A program made the translations under genes and the position numbers. A stretch of DNA of 64,000 bases from Thereva unica (lineage: Eukaryota > Arthropoda > Insecta > Diptera > Therevidae), in the NCBI GenBank assembly GCA_949987705.1, contig OX465284.1, positions 105,879,163-105,943,162 of the forward strand, written 5' to 3'. The notes below the pieces were generated by a model. It saw only the letters and a program-made list of their open reading frames with translations. It searched no databases and was not told the DNA's origin. Positions 25,905-37,100 of the stretch are shown piece by piece (within the stretch, counting starts at the first letter, position 1; the number at the start of each line of letters is the position of its first letter).

Positions 25905-27243
25905 TAGAACTTTTGCCGCAGGAGTTCGACAAGGATGTCTACTTTCGCCTTTACTATTTCTTATAGTAATAAATGACATCCTTGTCGGCGCTCTAGATAG
26001 TAGAACAGGCGGCATACAATGGGGTTGGCTAGACCGCCTTAAGGATCTCGACTACACGGATGATATCTGTTTGCTGGCCCACAGACACCAGGACCTCAAA
26101 AACATGTTAAACAATTTGGCAACAGAAAGTAGTCCAGCAAGCTTAGTGCTGTAAACATGCTAAGGGCGGCGGCAAAACTATTTTCCTCGGCCACGGCGAA
26201 TGGCTCGACGAAATTTGTTTTGAGAACACACTAAGAGCGACGGCGACACAAATTAAAAACACACACCGGAATAGCACCATCTTGCACAGCCGAGTATGCT
26301 GCACACGCACAGAGGAGCACACGAGAATAGCAACACAAATCCAAGCCAAAGCGCACATGCAACTTTGACGGCGACGGCTACGAAATAGAACTTGGATTGA
26401 TTCGGTCGCTGAGCTCGGGGGCGTAGTTATCGCAGTGGCCTGCAGATTGTGCAGGTTCATACAAAAGCGGTGTGCTCTATTCGTTTTTGACAGTCGCTGA
26501 GCAAAGCGATTCGTCGGTCGCTCTTAGCATGTTTACAGCATAAGGCTAAATCCGACTAAAACTAAAGAAATGCGAATAAATGCAAACACCATTTAACGGA
26601 CAGCGCTGAATAACCGTGACGTGGAACTGGTAGATAAATTCTGCTACCTCGGTAGAATTACTACCGAAAATGGCGGGGCAGAAGAAGATGTCAGTTCCAG
26701 AATAAATAAAGCACGAAGCGCATAGGCATGTCTATTCCGCATATGGAGATCAACGGAGATCTCAACTAACACCAAATTGCGGCTGTTCAACTCCAACGTT
26801 AAGGCAATTCTTTTGTACGGTTGTGCAACATGGAAAGTCACCCAATTCGTCACAGAGCGCCTACAAATTTTCATCAACCGATGCCTGCGTCGTATCCTAA
26901 AAATCCACTGGCAAGATAGAACTTTAAATGAAGAACTATGGCGCCGTGCCGGTCAAGAAACGATAGACGACCAAATCAGGAAATAGAAGATAGACGACCA
27001 AATCAAGGAAATGGAATTGGATTGGCCACACCTTGCGACGCGAAAACGAAAATCTAGGCAAACAGGTCCTTGACTGGAGTCCGCAAGGGTCCCCTTGAGT
27101 CGAAAGACCTAGAACAACGTGGAGGAGAACCCTACTAGCAGAGGCCGCAACAACTGGGAGATCGTGGTCAGAGCTGAGAGCTGTCCCGCAAAACAGAGTC
27201 CGCTGGAGGGCAACTGTTTCCGTCCTATGTCCCATGAGGGATT
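25905..27243 (+). mobile_element. LINE reverse transcriptase to C-terminus, decayed (family 1)
   Basis: The frame reads GVRQGCLLSPLLFL (RT fingers), LDYTDDICLLAHRHQDL (the YADD catalytic box with the first Ala changed to Thr), NPTKTKEMRIN, FCYLGRITTENGGAEEDV, FNSNVKAILLYG, INRCLRRILKIHW, and finally RRTLLAEAATTGRSWSELRA, ending at ATGAGGGATTAA near 27,243. Frameshifts and stops make it inactive. A 394-bp MITE (26,147-26,540) sits between the RT core and the NPTKTK block. A C-terminal scrap of the same family lies at 54,895-55,045 on the other strand. The clade is not assigned. Confidence 0.85.
26147..26540. mobile_element. MITE inserted in the LINE at 26 kb
   Basis: The left end TGCTGTAAACATGCTAAG and the right end CTTAGCATGTTTACAGCA are perfect 18-bp inverted repeats, and the match continues weakly inward (GGCGGCGG against CGACCGAC). 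Removing the 394 bp brings the two halves of the retrotransposon together. Flanks read AGCTTAG on the left and TAAGGC on the right, which fits a TA or TTA target duplication, though the junction is one base off. No coding capacity; the longest frame inside (105 codons, minus) is not recognisable. Confidence 0.88.
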
Positions 27244-27399
27244 AAAGGAGCATTAAGTAAGTTATGTCGAAAAATACCAAATAAGGGTATTAAAATTTTA
27301 ACGACTCTAAAAATTGGTGGGCTGGAGCCTTTACTTTAACGGTTTTAGATAGGCGGGAGTATCCTGCGTTGATTGCTGTCAAAGGACTACAAAGGGCTA

Positions 27400-27592
27400 C
27401 AAAAATACAGAGTGAGCTCTACCAAAAAAAAAATTAAACCACAGCCGGCTGCTTTGTTACCTTCAGTAATACACCCTGTATATCTTCCTTCGCACCTCTT
27501 ACCTCGGTAGTATGGTAATTGAACTCCCTCACGTCTTCTATCGAACTATCTCTCAAAATTCATTGATTTTCCTTTTTGTACATTTAGGCTGC
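27400..27592 (-). mobile_element. LINE fragment (family 2), downstream part
   Basis: The minus strand gives IEDVREFNYHTTEVRGAKED, which corresponds to the segment after the RT core of the LINE at 26.7 kb (a FCYLG------G-EED pattern). It is the continuation of the RT at 28,584-29,045 across the inserted MITE dimer. Degraded. Confidence 0.5.
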
Positions 27593-27595
27593 TTA

Positions 27596-28580
27596 GGCTG
27601 CTTACACACCAAACTCGACATCGACAAGACACGACGAAATTCGACAACATTTTCTGTCGCGACACACATCTATTCTTATCATTAAGCGAGTCTGTTCACA
27701 CTGAATTCGACATCGACACGACACGACAAGATTTTCTGTTGTGACACCCATTTATTCTTATTATTAAACGAGTGTATTCACACTGAATTCGACATCGACA
27801 CGACACGACAGAACTCGACAGAGCTCGACAAGGAAAAAAACCGTTACCGACGAAGGGCTTCACATTCAAATCAGTTTATATCCACTGAAGGCGACACGAG
27901 GAAAAACGTCGAACTACGACTTTCGACACGTCGAGTACTTATGCAGTGACTTTCGTTGTGTCGAGTGGTTCTGGTTGTCGAATGGTGTCGAGGTGTCGAA
28001 TTTGGTGTGTATGAAGATTCGACAAAAAATTTTTTGTCGGTGGACGTTTTGTAATGTCGTGTCGATGTCGAGTTTGGTGTGTAAGCAGCCTTACACACCA
28101 AACTCGACATCGACATGACACGACGAAATTCGACAACATTTTTCTGTCGCGACACACATCTATTCTTATCATTAAGCGAGTCTATTCACACTGAATTCGA
28201 CATCGACACGACACGACAAGATTTTCTGTTGTGACACCCATTTATTCTTATTATTAAACGAGTGTATTCACACTGAATTCGACATCGACACGACACGACA
28301 GAACTCGACAGAACTCGACAAGGAAAAAAACCGTTACCGACGAAGGGCTTCACATTCAAATCAGTTTATATCCACTGAAGGCGACACGAGGAAAAACGTC
28401 GAACGACGACTTTCGACACGTCGAGTACTTATGCAGTGACTTTCGTTGTGTCGAGTGGTTCTGGTTGTCGAATGGTATCGAGGTGTCGAATTTGGTGTGT
28501 ACGAAGATTCGACAAAAAATTTTTTGTCGATGGACGTTTTGTAATATCGTGTCGATGTCGAGTTTGGTGTGTAAGCAGCC
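27596..28580. mobile_element. Tandem dimer of a CGACA-rich MITE, TTA target duplication
   Basis: Two units of about 490 bp (27,596-28,089 and 28,090-28,580) in the same orientation, roughly 98 percent identical. Each starts TTACACACCAAACTCGACAT and ends ATGTCGAGTTTGGTGTGTAA, a long inverted repeat; the outermost bases are GGCTGC and GCAGCC. TTA flanks the whole dimer on both sides (27,593-27,595 and 28,581-28,583), as for PIF/Harbinger insertions. Each unit holds more than 20 CGAC or GTCG tetramers (CGACA, GACACGACACG). No coding capacity; the frames inside are artefacts of the repeats. Confidence 0.92.
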
Positions 28581-28583
28581 TTA

Positions 28584-29045
28584 TTCTAAGACCAGCTTCC
28601 AATGCACATATTCTCATAGCTGTTCTACCAATCCCCATAGGATTGCTCTTGATTCTCTGCGGGCTTTATTTCATTATTTCGTCAAGTACAGTAATGAAGA
28701 ATAATGACGAAAAGGGCAACCTTGTTTCATTCCAGCTATCGTTGTTATTGGGTCCCTTAGTAGACCATTATGAAGGATTCTTAGGACTACTTCGTCGTAT
28801 AGTATTGTGATCATTTGAATCAATGCTTGCCTTCTTTTTCAAACCTTCCCAAACAGCTTCCCTGGATTGTGTCGAATGTTCGCTCGAAATCTACGAAGGT
28901 AACTGGTAACTTCCATTCTAAAGTTTGCTCGACTATTAATCTTAAGGTCCTATTTGTTGTTCTCTTAACTGGCAGTCTATTTTATTTTCATATCTACAAA
29001 GAATTATGGAGACCAGTATTTTTGCTACCATATTTTGTATGGTAA
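28584..29045 (-). mobile_element. LINE reverse transcriptase fragment (family 2)
   Basis: The minus strand reads VTFVDFERTFDTI (RT block A, catalytic Asp in VDFE), then LIQMITILYDEVVLRILHNG, then DPITTIAGMKQGCPF (the RQGC block with Met-Lys). The MITE dimer starts just past the point where the YADD block is expected, so the catalytic core is split. Frameshifts confirm decay. Confidence 0.75.
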
Positions 29046-31689
29046 TGCCTCTCTAATTTCCGTTGTCGAATCACCCAAGTGAAATTTGTCTTAGACGGTG
29101 TCACGTCACTTTGAATGTTGTATTCTCGTTGGCGAGTGGCGGCGTTACGAGGGACGTTGTGAAATGAAACACATTTTCATTTGAGAGTTCAATTTGACTA
29201 TTTAACAGTGCGACGTTTGTTGTGAAAAAGGCGTAAGAATTTGTGAAAATAAATAAATAAAATGAGTTAATTTGTGTTGTGGTTTTCGGACGTTAATTTC
29301 CTATAATTTTTTAAGGAATATTACAATCAAAAGGATTTTTGTTTACCTTTTTTCTGCTTCCATTTTGCTAAAGATAGAATTGCCGATACCTACAAACGTA
29401 TCGATAAAATTGTCACTTAACACTTCCACCTAATGACAATTAGAATTCGACGTTTGTCGATCTAGTCGACAGGTGTCACTAACATTGACAATGAGAATAC
29501 CAATTTAGGGTCGAAGTGACATTTGTCACGTCACCATTGCACCATTTATATTGCATGATAACCTGGTCCGTTGTGTTGTTCAGTCCATATTGATTGACAT
29601 TAACTAATCTCTCTCTTTGTTGGTTTCACTGTGTAAAGTATTGTGACGCCATCTTTGTATCAGATCTTCGGTAGATGTAATTAAACGTCCTTCTGAGTGC
29701 AACGTCCTTCGTCTCAATCCTTTGTTTGCTAAGCTCCTGATAAGGTCGTATACCCACATTTAGAGAATTAGTTAAACTAGATTACGTTAAAATTTGAAAT
29801 GGATATCTGCGATATTAACTGAGATAAGGTGTAAATTTCCGGCAAACAGCGCATACGAAAAAAACACATTTTTATCATATTTTATATGTTGGCAATATCC
29901 AAACTTCGGCCAAAATCAATTGTAGATGCATTTTTCCATTCTCTATCGATTGCAATTAGTTTCAATCGGTTACCTCATCTTCATCACTTTTTCAATTTCT
30001 AGGGCACTTTTTGGGGATGCGTTGCAGGCCTATAATTCGTAGAAATTCAATAGAAAACTATAAAAAAATTCCGCCCCGAAAGCTGTGCGGACCGCACTCA
30101 TCACACCCTCCCAGGTACTCTAGGTACACTAGTAATAACACCACATCCACTATAATTGAACCTTTCCCCCACACACATATCCCAACCACCACAATGTGGG
30201 CATCCAAATCACCCGCAAACGAGAACTAAAGGACTCCCCCAAGGTTCGCGATATCTAAATAGCTCTACGGCAATAATTACAATCCCGTAGGCGCCAGCTT
30301 GTTCTGTTGCCGCCAGATTGTCTGTGAATGCCCGAAAGTTATATTTGAATGGCACAAAAGAAAGTCTATTGGCGCCGCATTCTCACAAACAGTACAACCT
30401 TAATTATTTCTCAAAAAAAAACACCATAAAAAATGCAGAAAATATACAAAAGGACTTTCATCTGAGAGAAAATTGAATTGTATTGTACAGGAATGTTCGG
30501 ACAGCTCAACTGATCATCTGATATTACAAAATACAAACAATGGTCTAAAAATACAAATACCGCCTGTTCAAGGACCTTGAACAAACTTCTTGCTCTACCT
30601 ACACTAAAGCCAGACACTCGAGACAGGACCTGGAATCGGAGGTTGGGAGGGTGCTGTTCAATTTTCCTCTAAACAATAACAAAAAATAATGGCTCAGCTG
30701 GCAATGAAAATAATGAAGCAAAAACAATGATAATCGCTATAATCTTGCCAATTATGATGATGAAAAATCTTGCCATCATTAACGGCCAATTAATATTAAA
30801 AAAAAGAAAGTTTACCGCGATTATTGAAGTCCATCACAACCAATTATGAAGTCGATGAATCCTTAACCCCATGTCAAATATCGGATTTATCCAATCCATT
30901 CAATCCCCCTCGATAGAAGCCCCATACAAAACCCCATCACAGTCCGTTACCTGTCTTTCAGATAAATCAAGAAAATCCGTCACGAATTTCACACACACCC
31001 ACACACAGCGCAGCCAATCATTTATTATTACCTGTATTCGATTAGTGCCGGGCATCGGGTTTTTCGCACTCTGATGTCTCCTCTAATTGCTATGTAGAAA
31101 CGTAATTTGCATATATATAGATTATCCAACAGCTATCATCAGCGGAGGTCCAATTGAATAATCATGAATGGTGTGAAGAGAGACCTCGCCTCGTCTTTCA
31201 TTTACGTTTGAGAGGCTGCAATAAACGCGACATGGAGTACGTGATAACTGTTGGCACCATATTTCACAGTAGTTGGACACAGGACACAATTTTTTGGTTC
31301 CGCAACCGCCACAATATACAGGTATATATTCTTTCTCCAGCAAGACCTTAATCGGACGAATTTTTAAGAATTACTGAAGCCTGGGCTGGACCATATCCAA
31401 GGAGATGGGCTAAGATTCGTTGCTAGGAGCGCATGGCAATACTTTTTTCAATGAATTAACTTGATAAGTTGTATTAGTTAAGGCATAAACCAAAAGCGTT
31501 TAAAGAGCTTTTTTAAGCAGTTAGCAAGGCCGCACACCTTGTTCGGTTACGAAAAAAGTACGAAAAAGCTCCAAAGCTCAGAGTGACGTTTGTCCTAAAA
31601 AGCTTCATTACTTTACTAAAAACTAAGCAATGATTAGAGCTGCTGTTTTTGGCGAAATTCAGCCCTTTCATTAAAAGAACGAAGCTCCT
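29046..31689. other. Unassigned DNA
   Basis: No gene recognised. Weak facing similarity (GTCACGTCAC and GTATTCTCGTTG near 29,100 against GAGAATACC and GTCACGTCACC near 29,490) hints at a degraded inverted-repeat element of about 440 bp but is too weak to call. A CA-rich patch lies at 30,990-31,012. The 73-codon minus frame at 31,122-31,343 is not recognised. Confidence 0.5.
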
Positions 31690-33390
31690 TAAGAGAAATA
31701 TTGTTACCTCTGTTTTTACTCGTCGTGGCTTTGTTTTTGTGCAGATGGAAAAAAATAAGTAGACCCAAATGTTTACTTGGGTACTCGATTTGCTTAGAGA
31801 CAATGCACGTGCAAACTCGCTTAGATTCCTTCTCGCATCTTTGGACTTACATGTTCTTAATCGCCTTTCTACTTTTCTGAGCTGCCGTAATCCTTCACTA
31901 CTTGATGTTCTATCTACTACCTCTATTGATTCAGTATTAAAACACAAGCAAATTCCCCTCCCCTAGCTTCTTCGATCTATGATATTCTTATTTTCTTATC
32001 GCGATTTATTTTCTTTCATTCGATCTCTCTACGATCGGTGTGTCCCCTTGGTTACTAGAAGACGCAATCTATCTTCACCTTGTCCTTAGTTTTCGCGTGA
32101 AATCCACGACTTGATAATGTAGCGTGAGTCCATGGACACACGTTATCGCAGGACTAATACATAAGGGAATACAAAACCTTCGTAATCTAATTTTGTCTCC
32201 TTTGATTCTCTTAGTTATGACCGCTTTAGTTTCCGATGTGTGGACTCATCTGAAGTTCTTAAAATATTGCTGTCCCTCTTCTCCAACAATATTGGCTTTT
32301 ATGGAATTTCTCCTCGCTTTATCAAGCTTCTCTCCCCTTAATTGTGAAAACTAAAACGCACATTTTTAATTACTGCCTAACAGTTTCCGAAGTACCCTTG
32401 CTATGGAAAAAAGCCATAGTAATTCCATTCCCAAAAAAATCCTCTTCTTCTGACATATCTGATTTTCGCCCTTCTTCTTCTTTTTCGCCCTATTAGTAGG
32501 TAATTCTACCCCTTTTTGCCAAATCTTTTGAGAAAGTCATCTTTATCCAATTTCTTCGTTATCTTGATTCTAATAATTTCCTCTCTAAATTCTAATCTGG
32601 CTTCTGTTAACTTGACAGCTATGAAACTGCTGTACAAAAGTAACCACTGATCCGCATTGTATGCTCGACCACGGCGACCTTGTGATATTAGTTCTTCTTC
32701 ATTTGGCTAGAGCGTTTGATTTTCTTCTTTCTAATAGACTCTAGTGCGTTCGCCATAATTCTGTTGTATCATCCTTCCTACCTGTATCCTTGGGTGTTCC
32801 CCAAGGATCAATCCTTGGCCCTCTCCTTTTCTCTTTGTATGTTAATGATATCCCCTCTATTATCTATGGCTGCTACTTCCATTTATATGCTGATGATCTA
32901 CAGTTATATACTTCTTACCCTCCTAATCGGATAATTGATTTAGGGCTCATTTTTCAATTGCGCAGATACCTCCTCCCTACTTGGTTGCGACCTCTTTTGT
33001 TTTATTGATGGCGGTGCATTGGTCCTAGTGCATAAAGTGCTCCATACGAAAAGTCCTTCTTCTTATCATTCAGAGTTCCTTCTTCCTCTGCAATGCATGC
33101 GTTCGATTAAATTGTTCATTCCGGTATATACTATTCGTTTAGACTTTGGAATAACCTTCCTAGCAATTTTCAAAGAATAGGCACAGCCAAAACTTTCAGA
33201 AAGCAAGCATCTCTTTTTCTATCTCCCTCTACTTAACTTTAGTACTTTCTTTTCCTATCTCCTGCTCTTTTCCTTTCTTTGTCCTTACTCCACCACTTTT
33301 CCTTCTTTTTGTCCTGCCCCTCTTATAGTTTATTAAGATGTAAATCTTGTGGATTTCCTTTTTTCATATAATTAATAAATAAAGTGTGGC
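31690..33390 (+). mobile_element. Jockey/CR1-type LINE, decayed, 3' end intact
   Basis: Pieces appear in the correct order. The endonuclease end is at 31,770-31,965 (RANSLRFLLASLDLHVLN, RNPSLLDVLSTTSIDSV). The linker and RT entry are at 32,200-32,560 (KKAIVIPFPKKSSSSDISDF, then FEKVIF). The RT core is at 32,790-32,920 (GVPQGSILGPLLFSLYVNDI and LYADDLQLY, catalytic Asp pair intact). The C-terminus near 33,130-33,235 reads FRLWNNLPSNFQRIGTAKTF. The 3' tail contains AATAAATAAAG near 33,370. Many stops and frameshifts between the pieces make it inactive. It lies in sense orientation about 750 bp upstream of the SUMO protease gene. Confidence 0.88.
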
Positions 33391-34145
33391 TCATCCTTTG
33401 CATCCTCCATAAGTGGACACGTGCACAGCCAACAAGTGTCCACATTTTTCTACAGGGTCCCAAAAAGTTCCTTAGTCGTGTTTAGAGGTAAATTACGGGA
33501 AAAACAATGGGAAAGAATAAATTATACAAATTAAATTGAAATATTGATTTTATTTAATCTGTATTAAAGCTTACAATGTAAGGAAATGGCCATCTCCTTA
33601 GGTTTTTCTTTTTCATTTTTATTAGTCTATCGTTTTTAATCAATTAACATGTGTCTTGCATCTACAAATATCACTTTATTTATAGTTTTCACTCGATTGA
33701 ACACAAACATATTTCCGTTTTCTTATTTAACACAAAATCCCTATCTTTTATAATTTTTTAAAAACTCCATTTCAATTGTCAACCTTTGTTCAATTGTTAC
33801 AAACATTATTTGAAAGCAGCATTAATACTACCCAAAACACAAACCAACATCACTTCCATGCCACACAAATCTCACCACATCTCATTCCTCAGTTCTGCCA
33901 ATTGCAGAAAATTAAAGATGTCAACGCGCCGCTGTTCTTTCCGCCTTAACAATTGTTATAGTTCGCGAAGAGTTTCTTAAAAAAACCATTAAATCGCAAG
34001 CAATTAATTACTTTTATCTAATTATCCTAGCGCGTAAGCATAATGCATAATTCGTTAGTCAATTTGGAGTAGAGTGTGTTCGGTAGTAAAGTGGTAGCAC
34101 CTGACTTTTCTCTGACCAAGGAACAAGCGAGATTCCGGCATTTCG
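33391..34145 (+). promoter_or_regulatory. 5' flank of the SUMO protease gene
   Basis: AT-rich DNA between the LINE tail and the predicted start codon. No TATA box or initiator can be assigned with confidence. In the last part an in-frame TGA (34,113-34,115) precedes the start ATG with no other ATG between. The 5' untranslated exon and promoter presumably lie here; the exact transcription start cannot be seen. Confidence 0.35.
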
Positions 34146-37100
34146 ATGGGCATCGACATTGTTAGCAGAATTCGCAATTTGCTTAATTTCGGTACAAAAG
34201 AAAATAGCTTGAAGCGGAGGTAATTGCGTGGTGTTTTATATGTTTAAACTTTAAGATTTGTAATAATTGTTTAATGCTAGCAGAGCGGACGACGACGAGC
34301 CGGATTACTACACTTTGCCAAAATATCGCAGAGTGAGCAGTGACTTCCCGAAGGTTATTAATAAACCATTTGAAGGTAGCTAATAATTTTCCGTTTTGTG
34401 GCTAGATTTTACGTTAATTTGTAAATTTCAATTGCATGTCTCGTTTATCCGATTCTACCGAACTTCCCAGATGATTCCATGTTTGCCCGGCCAAAAATGT
34501 CGGAGAATTCAGTAACTTCAAAACCGAAATCGAATGGTGCGCATTTTTCATGATATTTGCAGATTACCGCGTGTCTACTTTGTATTACTTAACGCTATTC
34601 TCATCTCTCAGGTAATTGCTCCAACGTGAACTTTATCCGATCAAATTTCCCTCTGTATGCTGATATCGAGTTCTCGGATAACGAAGATGATTTTATACCA
34701 TCCTCACAACGTGGCAAGCTAACGTCCACAAATTTAATTAATTTCCCAACTACGACGACAAAGCATCAAAGACGTTCATATCGTCCAGATAACGACTTAA
34801 CCACCACCCAGCCACGCGAGAGAATCGTTCCAATTAGGATGGAAAGAAAGCCACCACCGCTAATCGAGGCAAGGACCGGGGATGTTATCAGTCCAATCAG
34901 TGTGCCCAATTTACATCCAATACGTAAAGGCAGCATCATGCATCTATTTAATAATAATCAAGAAATGACAAACGGGTTCGGCAGTGATATTGCCACACCG
35001 CAGGGAAAGTTTGGTGTGTCTACTCCAGCCTCAAGGAATGAATCCAAATCAATAAAAACTTCGACGTTTTATAGTAAAAGTCCAAACTCAGTTGTGGCCA
35101 AAACATATGATCTCAAGAGTAAGCGTGGTTATCTGGAACTGCTGTCACAGCTTGTTCCAAGCTTATATCAGAAGGATTCGAGCAGAAGATCAACAAGCAA
35201 AAGGATTTCATTAGGTAGAAATCAGGATGTTGTAGAACAAATTGATTTAACTAAACCGAGGCAGAAAGTTTCAAAAATCATCAATTTAGACGATGATGAT
35301 GATGAATTTGCAAAGGAAGTTATTGATTTGGATGATGATGACGTTCAGGTAATCACCAATCACAAAATTTCTAAACAAATTCTCTATAATCCATTCAAAC
35401 TCTGTTTCAGATGATATCAGCATGCCGCAAACTATCTCAAAGTAAGGCGAAGGAGCCACCTAAGAAGCAATTGTAAGTCGTTAACATTTCGATATTGATA
35501 TCATTGTTTTCTTCAATAATTAATCATTCTTACAGACCTGCTGTACAGCCAGTAAACTCTCTTAGGGATAAGCTAGAAAATAACCCCAAATTGCATCCAC
35601 AATGGCTTCAACAATTCAAGAAAAAGAGCGACGAAAACAAACGCATATCCCGACAGAAAATTGCGGAAGAGGAGGAAAAGTTAGTATTGAATTTTTTACT
35701 TAACATTTTGGTTTATTCGTAGAAATTTCCTTATTTTAAAAGACAAAGGTAACGAGATTGTCGTGGTTGCACTTGATTTATTGAAAGTAATTATTTAATA
35801 TTTAAATTTGTGATGGATGTGACTTGCTGGTGTAGTATTTCGTCTGTCTCTACCTCTTACTTCCTTTCCTTTTGATGAGGTGTTACCAAATGATTATAAT
35901 ATGAAAAGAACTTAATCCCCGTAGCTACAAGAAAAGGCCCGAGTCCCACCACGGTTTTAGCGTCATTTAAGGAGAAGATACAATCATGAGGCTTTCATAC
36001 TTGCTTTGATTATCATTTTTATAGCTTTTGTCTCATCTGTGAGTGTAAAGATTCCAGTTTTAATGAAGTTATAAAACAAGGATTTTTTACGATCACAACT
36101 ACTAATATTACTTATCTAGTTCTGCAGCTGATATGATTCAAACTGCTCCTTTCACGGATTTCGTTTCTAAGCATTGAGCGAAATTTCAAAGCTTTGAGTG
36201 TCCTGATCTGTGCAATTTTAAAGCGGAAGCTTGCTCTAGCTGTTGTCTCCAATCAGGAGCAGTAGGTCAACCGGTCAACTTACTTGACTTATTCCTCTTT
36301 AATCCCTCATGCGGAGGAGACCGCAGGCTATCGAGCTTTTCCTCTTCATGGCATCAAGCATTGATAGCGCTGGTATATGTTATCATTGTATTGGTCAGAG
36401 TGTCATCAAGGCTCTCATCGTGGAAATTTACCTAGTTGCAGGATGCTTTGACGTACTTCAGTGCTTGGTCAGAAAAAATAGGGTCTCGTTCTGGGGGGTA
36501 TTGGAGGCAATAAGGCTACGGACAAGCTCGCTAGCGAAGAGTCTGAGGCGCTAGACCAAGGTCGTAGCAGCCCCTCTGTTGGGTGTCAGGGTCCACCTGC
36601 AAATCGACGTTAGAGGACTGGGTTAATGGACTAAACCTAGCCGATTGGGCATCGGAATTAATAAGACTCTTGCCTTAAAGGGCGTTAACACTGTAAACAG
36701 GACAAAACTGAGGTCTGCACTGCACTACTCGCGAAGTTGGTCGAAGTCGAGATTGTAGATAGGCACTTCGATTCACTTTGTGTACCTTTACTTCGCCTCG
36801 GGCGACTTCGCATCTTTGGCGGTTTTTGCGCCCGAGTCAAAGGTCTCAAGGTGTGCGGATGCCGGCAAATGAGCTCTTCGCGAGGTTGCACGAGTGTGTA
36901 GGCGTGCTTCGATCAACTTCGAGAGGTACTTCACGAGTAATGTAGTGCAGACTTTAGGCTATTCTTGGGATAATTTGACTAACCATGTGGGGTTGTGGTA
37001 TCACCTTTACAACCTAGGAGAGTCAACAAAATGCCAACGCTGCATGGAAAGCAAATAGAGACTTCCACACATGTTCTCTGTCAATATCCTGTTCTGGCTT

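Noticed and set aside
28429..28810. Open frames at 27.9-28.8 kb as genes
   Set aside because: They lie within the CGACA-rich MITE dimer or cross its border into the LINE.
29090..29535. Possible 440-bp inverted-repeat element
   Set aside because: Facing similarity is short and gapped, with no target duplication.
31513..31947. 144-codon open frame on the minus strand
   Set aside because: Antisense to the endonuclease part of the LINE whose sense reading gives RANSLRFLLASLDLHVLN.
34090..34160. A-box-like AGTGGTAGCACCTGAC suggesting a tRNA gene or SINE just before the SUMO protease start
   Set aside because: No B box at the right distance and no cloverleaf; more likely part of the 5' untranslated region.
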